Shown here piece by piece: positions 44,998-53,898 of a stretch of DNA of 64,000 nucleotides. Position numbers and translations under genes: made by a program. The notes beneath the pieces were generated by a model. It searched no databases, was not told where the DNA came from, and saw only the letters and a program-made list of their open reading frames with translations. Within the stretch, counting starts at the first letter, position 1. Each line of letters opens with the position of its first letter. Source of the stretch: Roseobacter sp. HKCCD6576-2. Its GTDB lineage: Bacteria; Pseudomonadota; Alphaproteobacteria; Rhodobacterales; Rhodobacteraceae. The stretch covers positions 124,001 through 188,000 of the forward strand of contig NZ_WVNW01000003.1 of the NCBI RefSeq assembly GCF_013179285.1. The letters run 5' to 3'.

Positions 44998-45879
44998 ATG
45001 GCACTTCGGACGAAGATGAACGGTCTCTGGGCCGGATTTGGTGCAACACTTATGGCCACAGCCGCCAGCGCGCAAAGCGTGGGCGAAGGCCTAGAGATTC
45101 GCGGCGCGCCGGTGCCCGGCGGCGTGAATTTTCAACCACCTGCGACCGAATTGGCGCGTGAACTGCAAGCGCTCGACAACTTCCTCCTGGTGATCATCAC
45201 AGCGATTGTGCTGTTCGTCGTAGCGCTTTTGGCGTGGACCATCCTGCGCCACAATGAGCGCGCCAACCCGGAACCGGCGACCTTTACCCATAACACAAAG
45301 ATCGAGATCACCTGGACGGTTGTGCCATTGGTAATCCTCTTCGTGATCGGTGGGTTTTCCTTGCCCGTGCTGTTCAAGCAGCAGACCATCCCGGAAGCCG
45401 ATGTCTTGATCAAAGCGACGGGCTATCAGTGGTACTGGGGCTATGAGTATCCCGAAGAGGGCCTTGAGTTCGAAAGCTTCATGCTGGCCCAAGACGAGTT
45501 GGAAGAATTCGGCTATAGCCAAGACGAGTACCTTCTGGCCACCGATACCGCCGTCGTCGTTCCGACGGGGCAGACCATTGTCATGCAGGTGACCGCCGCC
45601 GATGTGATCCATTCCTGGACCATTCCCGCCTTTGGCGTGAAGCAAGATGGCGTGCCGGGCCGCTTGGCCGAATTGTGGTTCGAAGTCGATCCGGGCCAGG
45701 AAGGCATCTATTTCGGTCAGTGTTCCGAGCTTTGCGGCGTGAACCACGCCTATATGCCGATCACTGTTTTTGCCGTGACGCCTGAGGAATATGACGCCTG
45801 GCTGGCCGGCGAGGCGCAGCAATTTGCCTCCACCGGGACCCGTGCGCCCGCCTATATCGAACTCGCAGCGGTCGAATAG
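44998..45879 (+). CDS. ctaC: Cytochrome c oxidase subunit II
   Basis: A 293-residue aa3-type oxidase subunit. A signal peptide (cleavage after ASA, residue 25), two membrane spans (about 62-82 and 105-125) and the periplasmic CuA domain are visible; CuA ligands are His205, Cys242, Cys246, His250 and Met253 (CSELCGVNHAYM). It accepts electrons from cytochrome c; the aromatic path QWYWGYE is intact. First gene of the oxidase cluster, with assembly factors and subunit III behind it. Subunit I (ctaD) is not in the window. Confidence 0.97.
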   Translation: MALRTKMNGLWAGFGATLMATAASAQSVGEGLEIRGAPVPGGVNFQPPATELARELQALDNFLLVIITAIVLFVVALLAWTILRHNERANPEPATFTHNTKIEITWTVVPLVILFVIGGFSLPVLFKQQTIPEADVLIKATGYQWYWGYEYPEEGLEFESFMLAQDELEEFGYSQDEYLLATDTAVVVPTGQTIVMQVTAADVIHSWTIPAFGVKQDGVPGRLAELWFEVDPGQEGIYFGQCSELCGVNHAYMPITVFAVTPEEYDAWLAGEAQQFASTGTRAPAYIELAAVE

Positions 45880-45887
45880 GCGCTCTG

Positions 45888-46829
45888 ATGAGTGATGCCA
45901 CTGCAAATACGGTCGCCGCCCAGACTGGGGAAGCCCAGTTTGGCGACTACGTTGCGCTTCTGAAACCGCGCGTGATGTCTTTGGTCGTGTTCACGGGGCT
46001 GGTCGGCCTTTTGGTCGCGCCGGGATCGGTGCCGCCGATGATCGGTTTTGCCGCGATCTTGTTTCTTGCCATTGGGGCCGGTGCCTCGGGCGCGCTGAAC
46101 ATGTGGTATGATGCTGATATCGACCGGGTGATGAAACGCACCGCCGGGCGGCCGATTCCGTCGGGCAAGGTTGCGCCGGGTGAGGCTCTGGGCCTCGGTA
46201 TCGCGCTCTCGGTCATGTCGGTGGCGATGTTGGGCCTGGCGACCAACTGGGTCGCAGCCGGTATTCTCGCCTTCACGATCTTTTTCTACGCGGTGATTTA
46301 CACCATGTGGCTCAAACGCTCGACGCCGCAGAATATCGTCATTGGCGGCGCGGCGGGGGCCTTCCCGCCGATGATCGGTTGGGCCGTGGTGACCGGTGGG
46401 GTGTCGATTGAATCGCTCTTGATGTTCGGCCTTATCTTCATGTGGACGCCGCCACATTTCTGGGCCTTGGCGTTGTTCATGAAATCCGACTACCACAAGG
46501 CCAATGTGCCCATGCTGACAGTTACCCATGGCCGCGCCGAAACGCGACGGCAGATTTTCTTCTACACGCTGCCGCTGGTCCCTGTGGCGCTTGGTGTGGC
46601 CTTTACGTCGATTGGCGGGCCGGTCTATCTGGCGACCGCTTTGGTGCTAAACGTTCTCTTCCTGAAAGGCGCGTGGACGATTTGGAATCGCCCGGAGACT
46701 GTCGCCGAGGCGGATGAATATGCGGTCGAGAAACGGTTTTTCCGCTTCACGCTCTATTACCTCTTCCTGCATTTTGTCGCTCTTTTGGTCGAGGCCGCGT
46801 TGCGCGCCACTGGTTTTGGGTTCTGGTGA
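45888..46829 (+). CDS. ctaB: Protoheme IX farnesyltransferase
   Basis: A 313-residue integral membrane prenyltransferase of the UbiA superfamily that makes heme O for the oxidase. The first aspartate-rich motif is NMWYDADIDRVMKRT, with GRPIPSG following, and the second conserved loop is KSDYHKANVPMLTV. Several hydrophobic spans are visible. It lies eight bases behind ctaC and its stop overlaps the next start as TGATG. Confidence 0.97.
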   Translation: MSDATANTVAAQTGEAQFGDYVALLKPRVMSLVVFTGLVGLLVAPGSVPPMIGFAAILFLAIGAGASGALNMWYDADIDRVMKRTAGRPIPSGKVAPGEALGLGIALSVMSVAMLGLATNWVAAGILAFTIFFYAVIYTMWLKRSTPQNIVIGGAAGAFPPMIGWAVVTGGVSIESLLMFGLIFMWTPPHFWALALFMKSDYHKANVPMLTVTHGRAETRRQIFFYTLPLVPVALGVAFTSIGGPVYLATALVLNVLFLKGAWTIWNRPETVAEADEYAVEKRFFRFTLYYLFLHFVALLVEAALRATGFGFW

Positions 46830-47023
46830 TGCCGATTACCGAAACCCATGAGTTGCACAAACGCCGGTTTGGCCGCAATCTGGGCGTAGCGCTGTGCCTG
46901 GTCGGATTCATGGCGATCGTGTTTGGCTTGACCGTCGCGAAGATCCGGCAGGGGGCGAGCATGGAAGCCTTTGACCATCAACCCCGTGTATCGATTACCC
47001 CACCAGTGGAGGGCAACCAGTGA
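46829..47023 (+). CDS. Small membrane protein of the oxidase cluster (CoxF-like)
   Basis: A 64-residue protein with one membrane span (NLGVALCLVGFMAIVFGLTV) preceded by basic HKRRFGRN. A small gene between ctaB and ctaG is usual in Rhodobacterales and rhizobia (called CoxF or hypothetical). The ATG at 46829 overlaps the ctaB stop, and its own stop overlaps the ctaG GTG. Probably an assembly factor or accessory subunit; inferred from position only. Confidence 0.8.
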   Translation: MPITETHELHKRRFGRNLGVALCLVGFMAIVFGLTVAKIRQGASMEAFDHQPRVSITPPVEGNQ

Positions 47024-47583
47024 CCTTGGATCGGAATCATAAAACCGTTTTGCAGCTTGTCGGCGTCGCTGTCTTCATGGGAGCATTGGCCTGGGCCTCC
47101 GTTCCGCTTTACGACTGGTTCTGTCGGGTCACGGGCTATGGCGGCACTACCAGTGTTTCTGAGACAGAGAGCGATACGATCCTGGATCAGACGATTCTGG
47201 TGCGGTTCGATGCAAGCCTGGCCCGCGATATGCCTTGGGAGTTCCGCCCGATGACCCAGTCGATGGAGATTCGCCTGGGCGAGACTGGGCTGGTCTTCTA
47301 CGAAGCGTATAATCCGACGGACGAGCCGATTGCCGGCACCGCCAGCTATAATGTCGCGCCTTTTGACGCCGGTCTCTATTTCTCGAAGATCGAATGCTTC
47401 TGTTTCCAGCAGCAGATCTTGGAGCCTGGTCAACGGGTCGAGATGCCGGTGACGTTCTATGTCGACCCGGCCTTGATCGACGATCCCGAGGCCAATGGCA
47501 CCCCCGCGATTACGCTATCCTACACGTTCCATGTCACCGACATACCAGAAGAATACGCCGCGTTGAGCGGCGCCACGAACTAA
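47020..47583 (+). CDS. ctaG: Cytochrome c oxidase assembly protein CtaG (Cox11)
   Basis: A 187-residue Cox11-type copper chaperone that delivers copper to CuB of subunit I. It has one N-terminal membrane anchor (VLQLVGVAVFMGALAWASV), PLYDWFCRVTGYGG with a conserved Cys, and the copper-binding CFCFQQQ. The start is GTG at 47020, overlapping the previous stop (GTGA). Family length is normal. Confidence 0.96.
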   Translation: MTLDRNHKTVLQLVGVAVFMGALAWASVPLYDWFCRVTGYGGTTSVSETESDTILDQTILVRFDASLARDMPWEFRPMTQSMEIRLGETGLVFYEAYNPTDEPIAGTASYNVAPFDAGLYFSKIECFCFQQQILEPGQRVEMPVTFYVDPALIDDPEANGTPAITLSYTFHVTDIPEEYAALSGATN

Positions 47584-47607
47584 CCAAGAAGCCAAAGGAC
47601 CAAACCC

Positions 47608-48414
47608 ATGGCCCATGTGAAAAACCACGACTACCATATCCTTCCGCCATCAATTTATCCGTTGATTGCGTCCATTGGGGCCTTTGTGATGCTCGCCGGT
47701 GCTGTCTTGTGGATGCATGGCTCGGGACCATGGATGTTCCTGATCGGCTTTGTCGCGGTGCTTTATGTGATGTTCGGCTGGTGGTCGGATGTGGTCGCTG
47801 AAAGCAATGCGGGCGATCACACGCCGGTCGTGCGGCTCGGCCTGAAATACGGCTTCATCATGTTCATCATGTCCGAGGTGATGTTCTTCGCCGCGTGGTT
47901 CTGGGCCTTCTTCAAACACGCGATTTACCCGATGAACATCTATGAGGCATCGGAATATGTGCCAGCGGAGTTTTATCAGGTCGATGCCTTCCACCTGCCG
48001 CTGATCAATACGCTGGTCTTGTTGCTGTCCGGCTGTGCCGTGACCTGGGCGCACCATGCTTTGGTCCACAACGAAAGCCGCAAGGATGTCGAGCACGGGC
48101 TGCTGATCGGCATTATCCTCGGCATCGCTTTCACCGGCTTGCAGGCGTATGAATATGTCGAGTTGCTGGTTCACAAAGATTGGACCTTTGGCGGCGACAA
48201 GTTCTTCTCGACCTTCTTCATGGCGACCGGCTTCCACGGGCTCCATGTGATCATCGGGACAATCTTCCTCTTTGTTTGCTACCTCCGGGTGCGGGCAGGG
48301 CAATTCACCGCCGAGAAACATATCGGGTTCGAAGCCGCGGCTTGGTATTGGCACTTCGTTGATGTGGTCTGGTTGTTCCTCTTTGCCGCGGTCTATGTTT
48401 GGGGCATTGGCTGA
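47608..48414 (+). CDS. ctaE: Cytochrome c oxidase subunit III
   Basis: A 268-residue membrane subunit with several predicted spans. It begins [18 protein letters not shown]; typical motifs are [35 protein letters not shown] and the C-terminal [12 protein letters not shown]. It stabilises the catalytic core and proton supply. It follows ctaG after 24 bases and is followed by a strong terminator before the SURF1 gene. Confidence 0.97.
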   Translation: MAHVKNHDYHILPPSIYPLIASIGAFVMLAGAVLWMHGSGPWMFLIGFVAVLYVMFGWWSDVVAESNAGDHTPVVRLGLKYGFIMFIMSEVMFFAAWFWAFFKHAIYPMNIYEASEYVPAEFYQVDAFHLPLINTLVLLLSGCAVTWAHHALVHNESRKDVEHGLLIGIILGIAFTGLQAYEYVELLVHKDWTFGGDKFFSTFFMATGFHGLHVIIGTIFLFVCYLRVRAGQFTAEKHIGFEAAAWYWHFVDVVWLFLFAAVYVWGIG

Positions 48415-48445
48415 CCTCTGACCGACGACGTTTGTGGGTTCGGAG

Positions 48446-48472
48446 AGGCCTGCCTTCGGGCAGGCCTTTCTC
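48446..48472 (+). terminator. Terminator after ctaE
   Basis: Perfect 9-bp stem AGGCCTGCC / GGCAGGCCT closed by a TTCG tetraloop and followed by TTCTC, 32 bases after the ctaE stop. It probably attenuates rather than blocks transcription into the SURF1 gene, whose start is only 20 bases on. Confidence 0.75.
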
Positions 48473-48487
48473 ATTGGAGACGGATAC

Positions 48488-49159
48488 GTGACACGACTGA
48501 TCTGGCCTTTGCTTTTCGGATTTGGCGGCGCGGCCATTCTGATCTCGCTCGGTGTCTGGCAGATGCAGCGCCTGGCCTGGAAAGAGGCGGTGCTGGCCGA
48601 TATCGACGCGCGGATCACCGCGGCCCCCGTGGCGATCCCCGCCAATCCTGACCCAGAAGCGGATCGCTATCTGCCGGTCGCCGCCGAAGGGGTCGTCAGC
48701 GATGTGTTCATCCGCGTCCTAGTCAGTCAGCGGCGCATCGGCGCCGGGTATCGCGTTATCTCGCCCTTCGAAACCGACGGTCGGGTGGTTTTGCTCGACC
48801 GAGGGTTCATCCGCGTGGCCGAGGAGATACCGGTCGCCCCCACCGGTTCGGTAACGATCGCTGGCAACCTGCATTGGCCAGACGAGGTTACCGGCTCAAC
48901 GCCTGTGCCCGATCTGGACGTCAATATCTGGTTCGCGCGCGACGTGCCCGCCCTGGCCGAGGCGCTTGGGACCGAGCCGATCCTGATGATTGCCCGCGAG
49001 ATGTCGCAATCAGAGGGCGCTTTGACGCCCTTGCCCGTCGACACGAGTGGCATCCCGAACGATCACCTAAGCTATGCGGTCACCTGGTTTTCACTGGCGC
49101 TGATCTGGTTGGGGATGACACTCTATCTTCTCTGGCGTATCAGGCGTCGGACGATCTAA
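48488..49159 (+). CDS. SURF1 family oxidase assembly protein
   Basis: A 223-residue protein with a membrane span at each end (LIWPLLFGFGGAAILISLGVW and YAVTWFSLALIWLGMTLYL) and the SURF1 landmarks LGVWQMQRLAWK, GYRVISPFE and VLLDRGFI. It assists heme a insertion into oxidase subunit I. The GTG at 48488 has GGAG about nine bases upstream and places the first span correctly; a longer frame would run through the ctaE terminator. Confidence 0.92.
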   Translation: MTRLIWPLLFGFGGAAILISLGVWQMQRLAWKEAVLADIDARITAAPVAIPANPDPEADRYLPVAAEGVVSDVFIRVLVSQRRIGAGYRVISPFETDGRVVLLDRGFIRVAEEIPVAPTGSVTIAGNLHWPDEVTGSTPVPDLDVNIWFARDVPALAEALGTEPILMIAREMSQSEGALTPLPVDTSGIPNDHLSYAVTWFSLALIWLGMTLYLLWRIRRRTI

Positions 49160-49169
49160 AGGCAAAGTC

Positions 49170-50558
49170 ATGCGCTATGTATCCACGCGGGGGGCGGCCC
49201 CTGAACTGACATTTGAAGAGGCGATGCTGACCGGGCTCGCCCGCGACGGGGGGCTCTATGTGCCTGCCGAGGTTCCGGTGATGTCTCAGGGTGATATCGC
49301 GGCGCTGGCAGGGCTGTCTTATGAAGAGGTCGCTTTCCGCGTCATGCGGCCTTTCATCGGGGACTGTTTCACCGATGAGGCGTTCGCCGATTGCATCGCC
49401 CGGGCCTATGCCGGGTTTGGCCATGCCGCCCGCGCGCCGCTGGTGCAGTTGCAACCCAACCATTTCCTTCTGGAACTGTTCCACGGCCCGACGCTCGCCT
49501 TCAAAGACTTCGCGATGCAGCTCATCGGCCAGTTGTTCCAGACCGCGCTGACTCGGCGCGGCGAACGGGTGACGATTGTGGGGGCGACCTCTGGCGATAC
49601 CGGCTCCGCCGCGATGGAGGCGTTCCGAGGCCTGGAAGCGGTCGAGGTCTTCATCCTCTACCCCCATGGCCGCGTCTCCGACGTGCAGCGCCGCCAGATG
49701 ACGACGGTGAGCGAAGCCAACACCCATGCGCTCGCGCTCACCGGCGATTTCGATGATTGCCAGGCGCGGCTGAAGGACATGTTCAATGATTTCGAGTTCC
49801 GTGACGGGGTGAAACTCGCCGGTGTGAACTCGATCAACTGGGCCCGTGTGCTGGCGCAGGTTGTCTATTACTTCACCTCTGCCGTCTCGCTCGGCGCGCC
49901 GCATCGCAAGGTGAGTTTCACCGTCCCCACCGGCAATTTCGGGGATATCTTTGCGGGTTACATCGCCAAGAAGATGGGGTTGCCGATCGAGAAGCTGGTT
50001 GTGGCCACCAACCAGAATGACATCCTGCATCGGGCGCTGTCGTCCGGGGCGTATGTGACGGAGGGCGTGACGCCGTCGATCAGCCCCTCGATGGATATTC
50101 AGGTCAGCTCCAATTTCGAGCGCGCGCTCTTTGATGCCTATGACCGGGATGGCGGTGCCGTGGCGCAGCTGATGGATGAGTTGAAATCTGGCGGCGGCTT
50201 CCACATCTCGCAAGGCGCGCTTGGCCAACTCCGCGATCTTTTCGCCTCGGGCCGGGTGTCGGAGGCGGAGACCTCCGCGATGATCACCGAGGCCAACAGC
50301 GATCTGGGAGAGTTGCTCTGCCCGCATTCCGCCATTGGGGTGAAGGTCGCGCAAGATCATCTCGGCGCAACCCCGATGATCACGCTGGCCACCGCCCACC
50401 CGGCGAAGTTCCCCGATGCGGTCAAGGCCGCCACTGGCATCCATCCGCCGCTGCCCGCACGGATGGCCGATCTCTTCGACCGGCCCGAGCGGGTGACGCG
50501 CGTGGAAAACGATCTGGCCGCGTTGGAAGACTTGATCCGCGGCGAGGTCATGGCATGA
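49170..50558 (+). CDS. thrC: Threonine synthase
   Basis: A 462-residue PLP enzyme making threonine from phosphohomoserine. PLP lysine is Lys112 in HGPTLAFKDFAMQ, with GATSGDTGSAA and TVPTGNFGDIFAGY as further substrate/phosphate loops. It begins with the class-typical MRYVSTRGAAPELTFEEA. It is 10 bases behind the SURF1 gene and overlaps the M16 peptidase start by four bases (ATGA). Confidence 0.97.
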   Translation: MRYVSTRGAAPELTFEEAMLTGLARDGGLYVPAEVPVMSQGDIAALAGLSYEEVAFRVMRPFIGDCFTDEAFADCIARAYAGFGHAARAPLVQLQPNHFLLELFHGPTLAFKDFAMQLIGQLFQTALTRRGERVTIVGATSGDTGSAAMEAFRGLEAVEVFILYPHGRVSDVQRRQMTTVSEANTHALALTGDFDDCQARLKDMFNDFEFRDGVKLAGVNSINWARVLAQVVYYFTSAVSLGAPHRKVSFTVPTGNFGDIFAGYIAKKMGLPIEKLVVATNQNDILHRALSSGAYVTEGVTPSISPSMDIQVSSNFERALFDAYDRDGGAVAQLMDELKSGGGFHISQGALGQLRDLFASGRVSEAETSAMITEANSDLGELLCPHSAIGVKVAQDHLGATPMITLATAHPAKFPDAVKAATGIHPPLPARMADLFDRPERVTRVENDLAALEDLIRGEVMA

Positions 50559-51817
50559 GTGTTCAACTGCACACGCTTGCGAACGGTCTGCGCATCGTCA
50601 CCGAGCATATGCCGGGCCTGCAATCTGCGGCCCTGGGCATCTGGGTCAATGCGGGCGGGCGTCATGAACGGGTCGAGCAAAACGGGATTGCCCATTTCCT
50701 GGAACATATGGCGTTCAAAGGCACAGCCCGGCGCAGCGCCTTGCAGATCGCTGAAGAGATCGAAGATGTGGGTGGCTATATCAACGCCTATACCAGCCGC
50801 GAGACCACGGCTTATTACGCGCGGGTCTTGAAAGACGATGTGCCGCTTGCGCTCGATCTGATTGCCGACATCGTGCTCAACCCGGCCTTTGATCCGCATG
50901 AGATTGAGGTTGAGCGCGGTGTGATCCTGCAAGAGATCGGCCAGGCAGCAGATACGCCTGACGACATCATCTTCGATTGGCTGCAAGAGGTGGCCTATCC
51001 AGAGCAGGCGCTTGGTCGCACCATTCTTGGCCCGACCGACCGGGTGCGCGGCTTCGGCCAAACCGATCTGACAGGGTTTGTGGCCGAACATTACGGGCCG
51101 GGGCAGTTGATCCTTTCGGCCGCAGGCGCGGTGGATCACGACCAGATCGTCCGCTTGGCCGAAGGCATCTTTGGCCATCTGCCGCCTTGCGGGCAGAAAC
51201 ATCCCGAGCCGGGGCAGTTCGCGGGCGGCGAGCGGCGCGAAGTGAAAACCCTGGAACAGGCACATTTCACCCTGGCGCTTGAGGCCCCGGGCTATCGCTC
51301 TGACGATATCTATACCGCGCAAATCTATGCGACGGCGCTTGGCGGCGGCATGTCGTCCCGCCTGTTCCAAGAAATCCGCGAAAAGCGTGGGCTCTGCTAC
51401 ACGATCTATGCCCAGGTCGGCAGCTATGACGACACCGGGATGACCACGATTTATGCTGGCACGGGCGCCGAAGACCTGCCCGAACTGGCGCATCTGACCA
51501 TGGATGAGATCAAACGCGCCGCTGACGATATGAGTCAGGCCGAGCTTGACCGGGCACGGGCGCAGATGAAGGCAGGCATGTTGATGGGTCTCGAAAGCCC
51601 GTCTGCGCGGGCCGAGCGGCTGGCGCGTCTGGTGGCGATCTGGAACCGTGTGCCGCCGCTTGAAGAAACCATTGCCCGGATCGATGGCGTCGATTTGGCC
51701 GGTTTGCGGTCGTATGGCGCCGATCTGGCGACTGCCCGCCAAGCCGCGATGGCGCTTTATGGCCCGGTGGAACGCGCCCCTGATCTGACCCAACTGACGG
51801 AGCGCCTGGCCGCCTGA
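50555..51817 (+). CDS. M16 family metallopeptidase (processing-peptidase-like)
   Basis: A 420-residue inverzincin. The zinc motif HFLEH (His47, Glu50, His51) is intact, with the downstream glutamate in EIEVERGVILQE, and the second half has the substrate loop GGGMSSRLFQEIREKRGLCY (split here for reading: GGGMSSRLFQ, EIREKRGLCY). It resembles the beta subunit of mitochondrial processing peptidase. No partner subunit is adjacent, so it may act as a homodimer. Overlaps thrC (ATGA) and the next gene (TGATG). Confidence 0.94.
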   Translation: MSVQLHTLANGLRIVTEHMPGLQSAALGIWVNAGGRHERVEQNGIAHFLEHMAFKGTARRSALQIAEEIEDVGGYINAYTSRETTAYYARVLKDDVPLALDLIADIVLNPAFDPHEIEVERGVILQEIGQAADTPDDIIFDWLQEVAYPEQALGRTILGPTDRVRGFGQTDLTGFVAEHYGPGQLILSAAGAVDHDQIVRLAEGIFGHLPPCGQKHPEPGQFAGGERREVKTLEQAHFTLALEAPGYRSDDIYTAQIYATALGGGMSSRLFQEIREKRGLCYTIYAQVGSYDDTGMTTIYAGTGAEDLPELAHLTMDEIKRAADDMSQAELDRARAQMKAGMLMGLESPSARAERLARLVAIWNRVPPLEETIARIDGVDLAGLRSYGADLATARQAAMALYGPVERAPDLTQLTERLAA

Positions 51818-52401
51818 TGCTCGCCCGCAAACGCAGACCGAAGATCGAGACGGAGCGGATGACCCTGCGCCTTCCGCAGCATTCCGATTTCCGGGCCTGG
51901 ACCTGGCTGCGGCAGGGCTCGGCGCAGTTCTTGCAGCCTTGGGAGCCGTCTTGGGCCAACGATCACCTGACCCGGAAAAGCTTCACCAACCGGGTCTATT
52001 GGGCGCAGCGGGCGATCGGCCAAGGCTCGGCAATGCCGCTTTTTATGGTCCGGCGGTCTGATGATACGCTTTTGGGTGCAATCACGCTCGACAATATCCG
52101 TCGCGGGCCAGCCCAAGCGGGCACGCTCGGCTATTGGATCGGGCAGGCCCATGCGCGCCAGGGCTATATGCAAGAGGCGATCCTGGCCGTTGTACATTAT
52201 GCGTTCCGCTCGCTCGATCTGAGCCGGGTCGAGGCCGCCTGTCTGCCCGAAAACATCGCCTCGCGCGGCGTTTTGGAGAAATCCGGCTTCAAATATGAAG
52301 GCGTCGCGCAGAGCTATTTGCAGATCAACGGGAGGTGGCGGAACCATGTGCTCTATGCCAATCTCCGCAATGATCGGCGCGGACGAACGGATGTCGGGTA
52401 G
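51817..52401 (+). CDS. GNAT family N-acetyltransferase (RimJ-like)
   Basis: A 194-residue acetyltransferase: IETERMTLRLPQHSDF at the start, LGAITLDNIRRGPAQAGTLGYWIG in the core (two parts), ARQGYMQEAILAVVHYAF as acetyl-CoA region and ENIASRGVLEKSGFKYEG at the end. It is close to RimJ-type ribosomal-protein alanine acetyltransferases, but the target is not proven. The thrC-M16-GNAT order is characteristic of Rhodobacterales. Its stop codon directly abuts the double-hairpin repeat. Confidence 0.9.
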   Translation: MLARKRRPKIETERMTLRLPQHSDFRAWTWLRQGSAQFLQPWEPSWANDHLTRKSFTNRVYWAQRAIGQGSAMPLFMVRRSDDTLLGAITLDNIRRGPAQAGTLGYWIGQAHARQGYMQEAILAVVHYAFRSLDLSRVEAACLPENIASRGVLEKSGFKYEGVAQSYLQINGRWRNHVLYANLRNDRRGRTDVG

Positions 52402-52446
52402 CCGAATTCTTGCAAGAATTCGGGCCGGAATCTTTCAAAATTCCGG
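52402..52446. repeat. Double-hairpin intergenic repeat, copy B
   Basis: CCGAATTCTT / AAGAATTCGG (perfect 10-bp stem, 52402-52423) followed one base later by CCGGAATCTT / AAAATTCCGG (9 of 10 pairs, 52425-52446). Same design, spacing and core words (GAATTC, AAAATTCCGG) as copy A at 38770-38813. It follows the GNAT stop immediately and precedes the oxidase gene by 21 bases. Confidence 0.8.
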
Positions 52447-52467
52447 GTCGCTATGCCGGAGAGGGTG

Positions 52468-53862
52468 ATGTCAGAGATCGAGACCATCTTGCGCCAATCG
52501 CTCCCTGCGGCTGTCTTCCGGGCCGCGGAACCGCGCTATCTGGAAGAGCCACGTGGTCGATATATCGGACAGGCCCTGGCAGTCTTGGCACCCGGATCAA
52601 CCGAAGAGGTGGCGACGATCATCCGCACTTGCGCCGAGAGCGGCACGCCGGTGGTGCCTTATGGTGGCGGAACCGGCCTGGTCGGCGGACAACTTGCCGG
52701 TGATGGCCCGGCACCAATTGTCCTGTCGCTGGAACGGATGCGGGCGGTCCGCGCCTTGGACCCGGTCGGCGCGACAATGACCGTCGAAGCGGGGGCCATT
52801 TTGGCCGATATACATGATGCGGCCGGGGCGGAGGGGCTGATCTTCCCGCTGACACTGGCCAGCCAAGGCTCGGCGCGGATCGGCGGGCTGTTGTCGACCA
52901 ATGCGGGCGGCGTGAATGTCATCCGCTATGGCAATGCGCGTGATCTGTGTTTGGGGCTTGAGGCGGTTTTGCCCGATGGCACGATCTTGCACGGGCTATC
53001 GCCCTTGCGGAAAGACAACACCGGTTATGATCTGCGCCATCTGTTGATCGGGGCCGAAGGCACGCTTGGCGTGATCACCGCAGCCACGCTTCGGCTCTTT
53101 CCGGAACCGGCGCAGACCGGGGCGGCGATGATGGTGGTGCCAAATCCGGACGCGGCATTACAGCTTTTGCGAATGACCCAGGCTCGGATCGGCGATGGCG
53201 TGTCCGGGTTCGAGTTGATCGGGCGGATGGGGCTCACATTTCTCGATGAGGTTGGACCCGATCTGCGCCAGCCATTTGTGGAGCGGCCTGATTGGATGTG
53301 CCTGATCGATCTGGGCCTTGGCGCCGATCAAAACCCGGCAGAAGCCTTGGAAACGCTGTTTGCGGAGGCGTTTGAAGCGGGTGTCGTCACCGATGGCGTT
53401 ATCGCGCAATCAGAGGCGCAGCGGCAGGAGTTCTGGACCCTCCGGGAAAGCATTCCCATCGCGAACCGGCGGATTGGGTCGATCTCTAGCCATGACATTT
53501 CGGTGCCCGTTGCGGCGATCCCCGGATTCATTGCCGAAGCGCCGGGGCGGTTGGCGCAGATCGGGCGCTATCGGATCAACTGCTTTGGCCATCTGGGCGA
53601 TGGCAACCTACATTACAACGTGTTTCCGGAGCAGGGCCGCAGCCGTGAGGACCACGAGGCCGAGCGCGGCGCGATCAAGACCTGCGTGCATGATCTGGTC
53701 CATGAAATGGGCGGCTCGGTCAGCGCCGAACATGGGATCGGGCGGCTGAAAGTCGAGGATCTGGAGCGCTATGGCGATCCTGCGAAATTGGCCGCAATGC
53801 GGGCGATCAAGGAGGCGCTGGACCCCAAGGGCATCATGAACCCCGGCGCGGTGCTGCGCTGA
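52468..53862 (+). CDS. FAD-linked oxidase (D-2-hydroxyacid dehydrogenase, GlcD-like)
   Basis: A 464-residue flavoprotein with an FAD-binding type 4 domain (VVPYGGGTGLVGGQL, then GGLLSTNAGGVNVIRYGNARD in two parts) and a C-terminal FAD-linked oxidase domain with the conserved NCFGHLGDGNLHYNV and AEHGIGRLK. The family includes D-lactate, D-2-hydroxyglutarate and glycolate dehydrogenases; glycolate would feed the bhc pathway, but the subunits GlcE and GlcF are absent here, so D-2-hydroxyglutarate or D-lactate is at least as likely. ATG at 52468 with GGAGAGG upstream. A small TAGCGG/CCGCTA hairpin (53866-53883) follows the stop. Confidence 0.88.
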   Translation: MSEIETILRQSLPAAVFRAAEPRYLEEPRGRYIGQALAVLAPGSTEEVATIIRTCAESGTPVVPYGGGTGLVGGQLAGDGPAPIVLSLERMRAVRALDPVGATMTVEAGAILADIHDAAGAEGLIFPLTLASQGSARIGGLLSTNAGGVNVIRYGNARDLCLGLEAVLPDGTILHGLSPLRKDNTGYDLRHLLIGAEGTLGVITAATLRLFPEPAQTGAAMMVVPNPDAALQLLRMTQARIGDGVSGFELIGRMGLTFLDEVGPDLRQPFVERPDWMCLIDLGLGADQNPAEALETLFAEAFEAGVVTDGVIAQSEAQRQEFWTLRESIPIANRRIGSISSHDISVPVAAIPGFIAEAPGRLAQIGRYRINCFGHLGDGNLHYNVFPEQGRSREDHEAERGAIKTCVHDLVHEMGGSVSAEHGIGRLKVEDLERYGDPAKLAAMRAIKEALDPKGIMNPGAVLR

Positions 53863-53898
53863 GGTTAGCGGTGGTCGCCGCTATCCACGCCGGCCCTG

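Noticed and set aside
49140-51793. Two long minus-strand frames opposite thrC and the M16 peptidase gene
   Set aside because: Shadows of well-identified genes on the plus strand, without homology of their own.
52468-53862. Calling the FAD-linked oxidase glycolate oxidase subunit GlcD because of the bhc cluster
   Set aside because: GlcE and GlcF are not adjacent and the family includes D-lactate and D-2-hydroxyglutarate dehydrogenases; the link to glyoxylate metabolism is tempting but unsupported.
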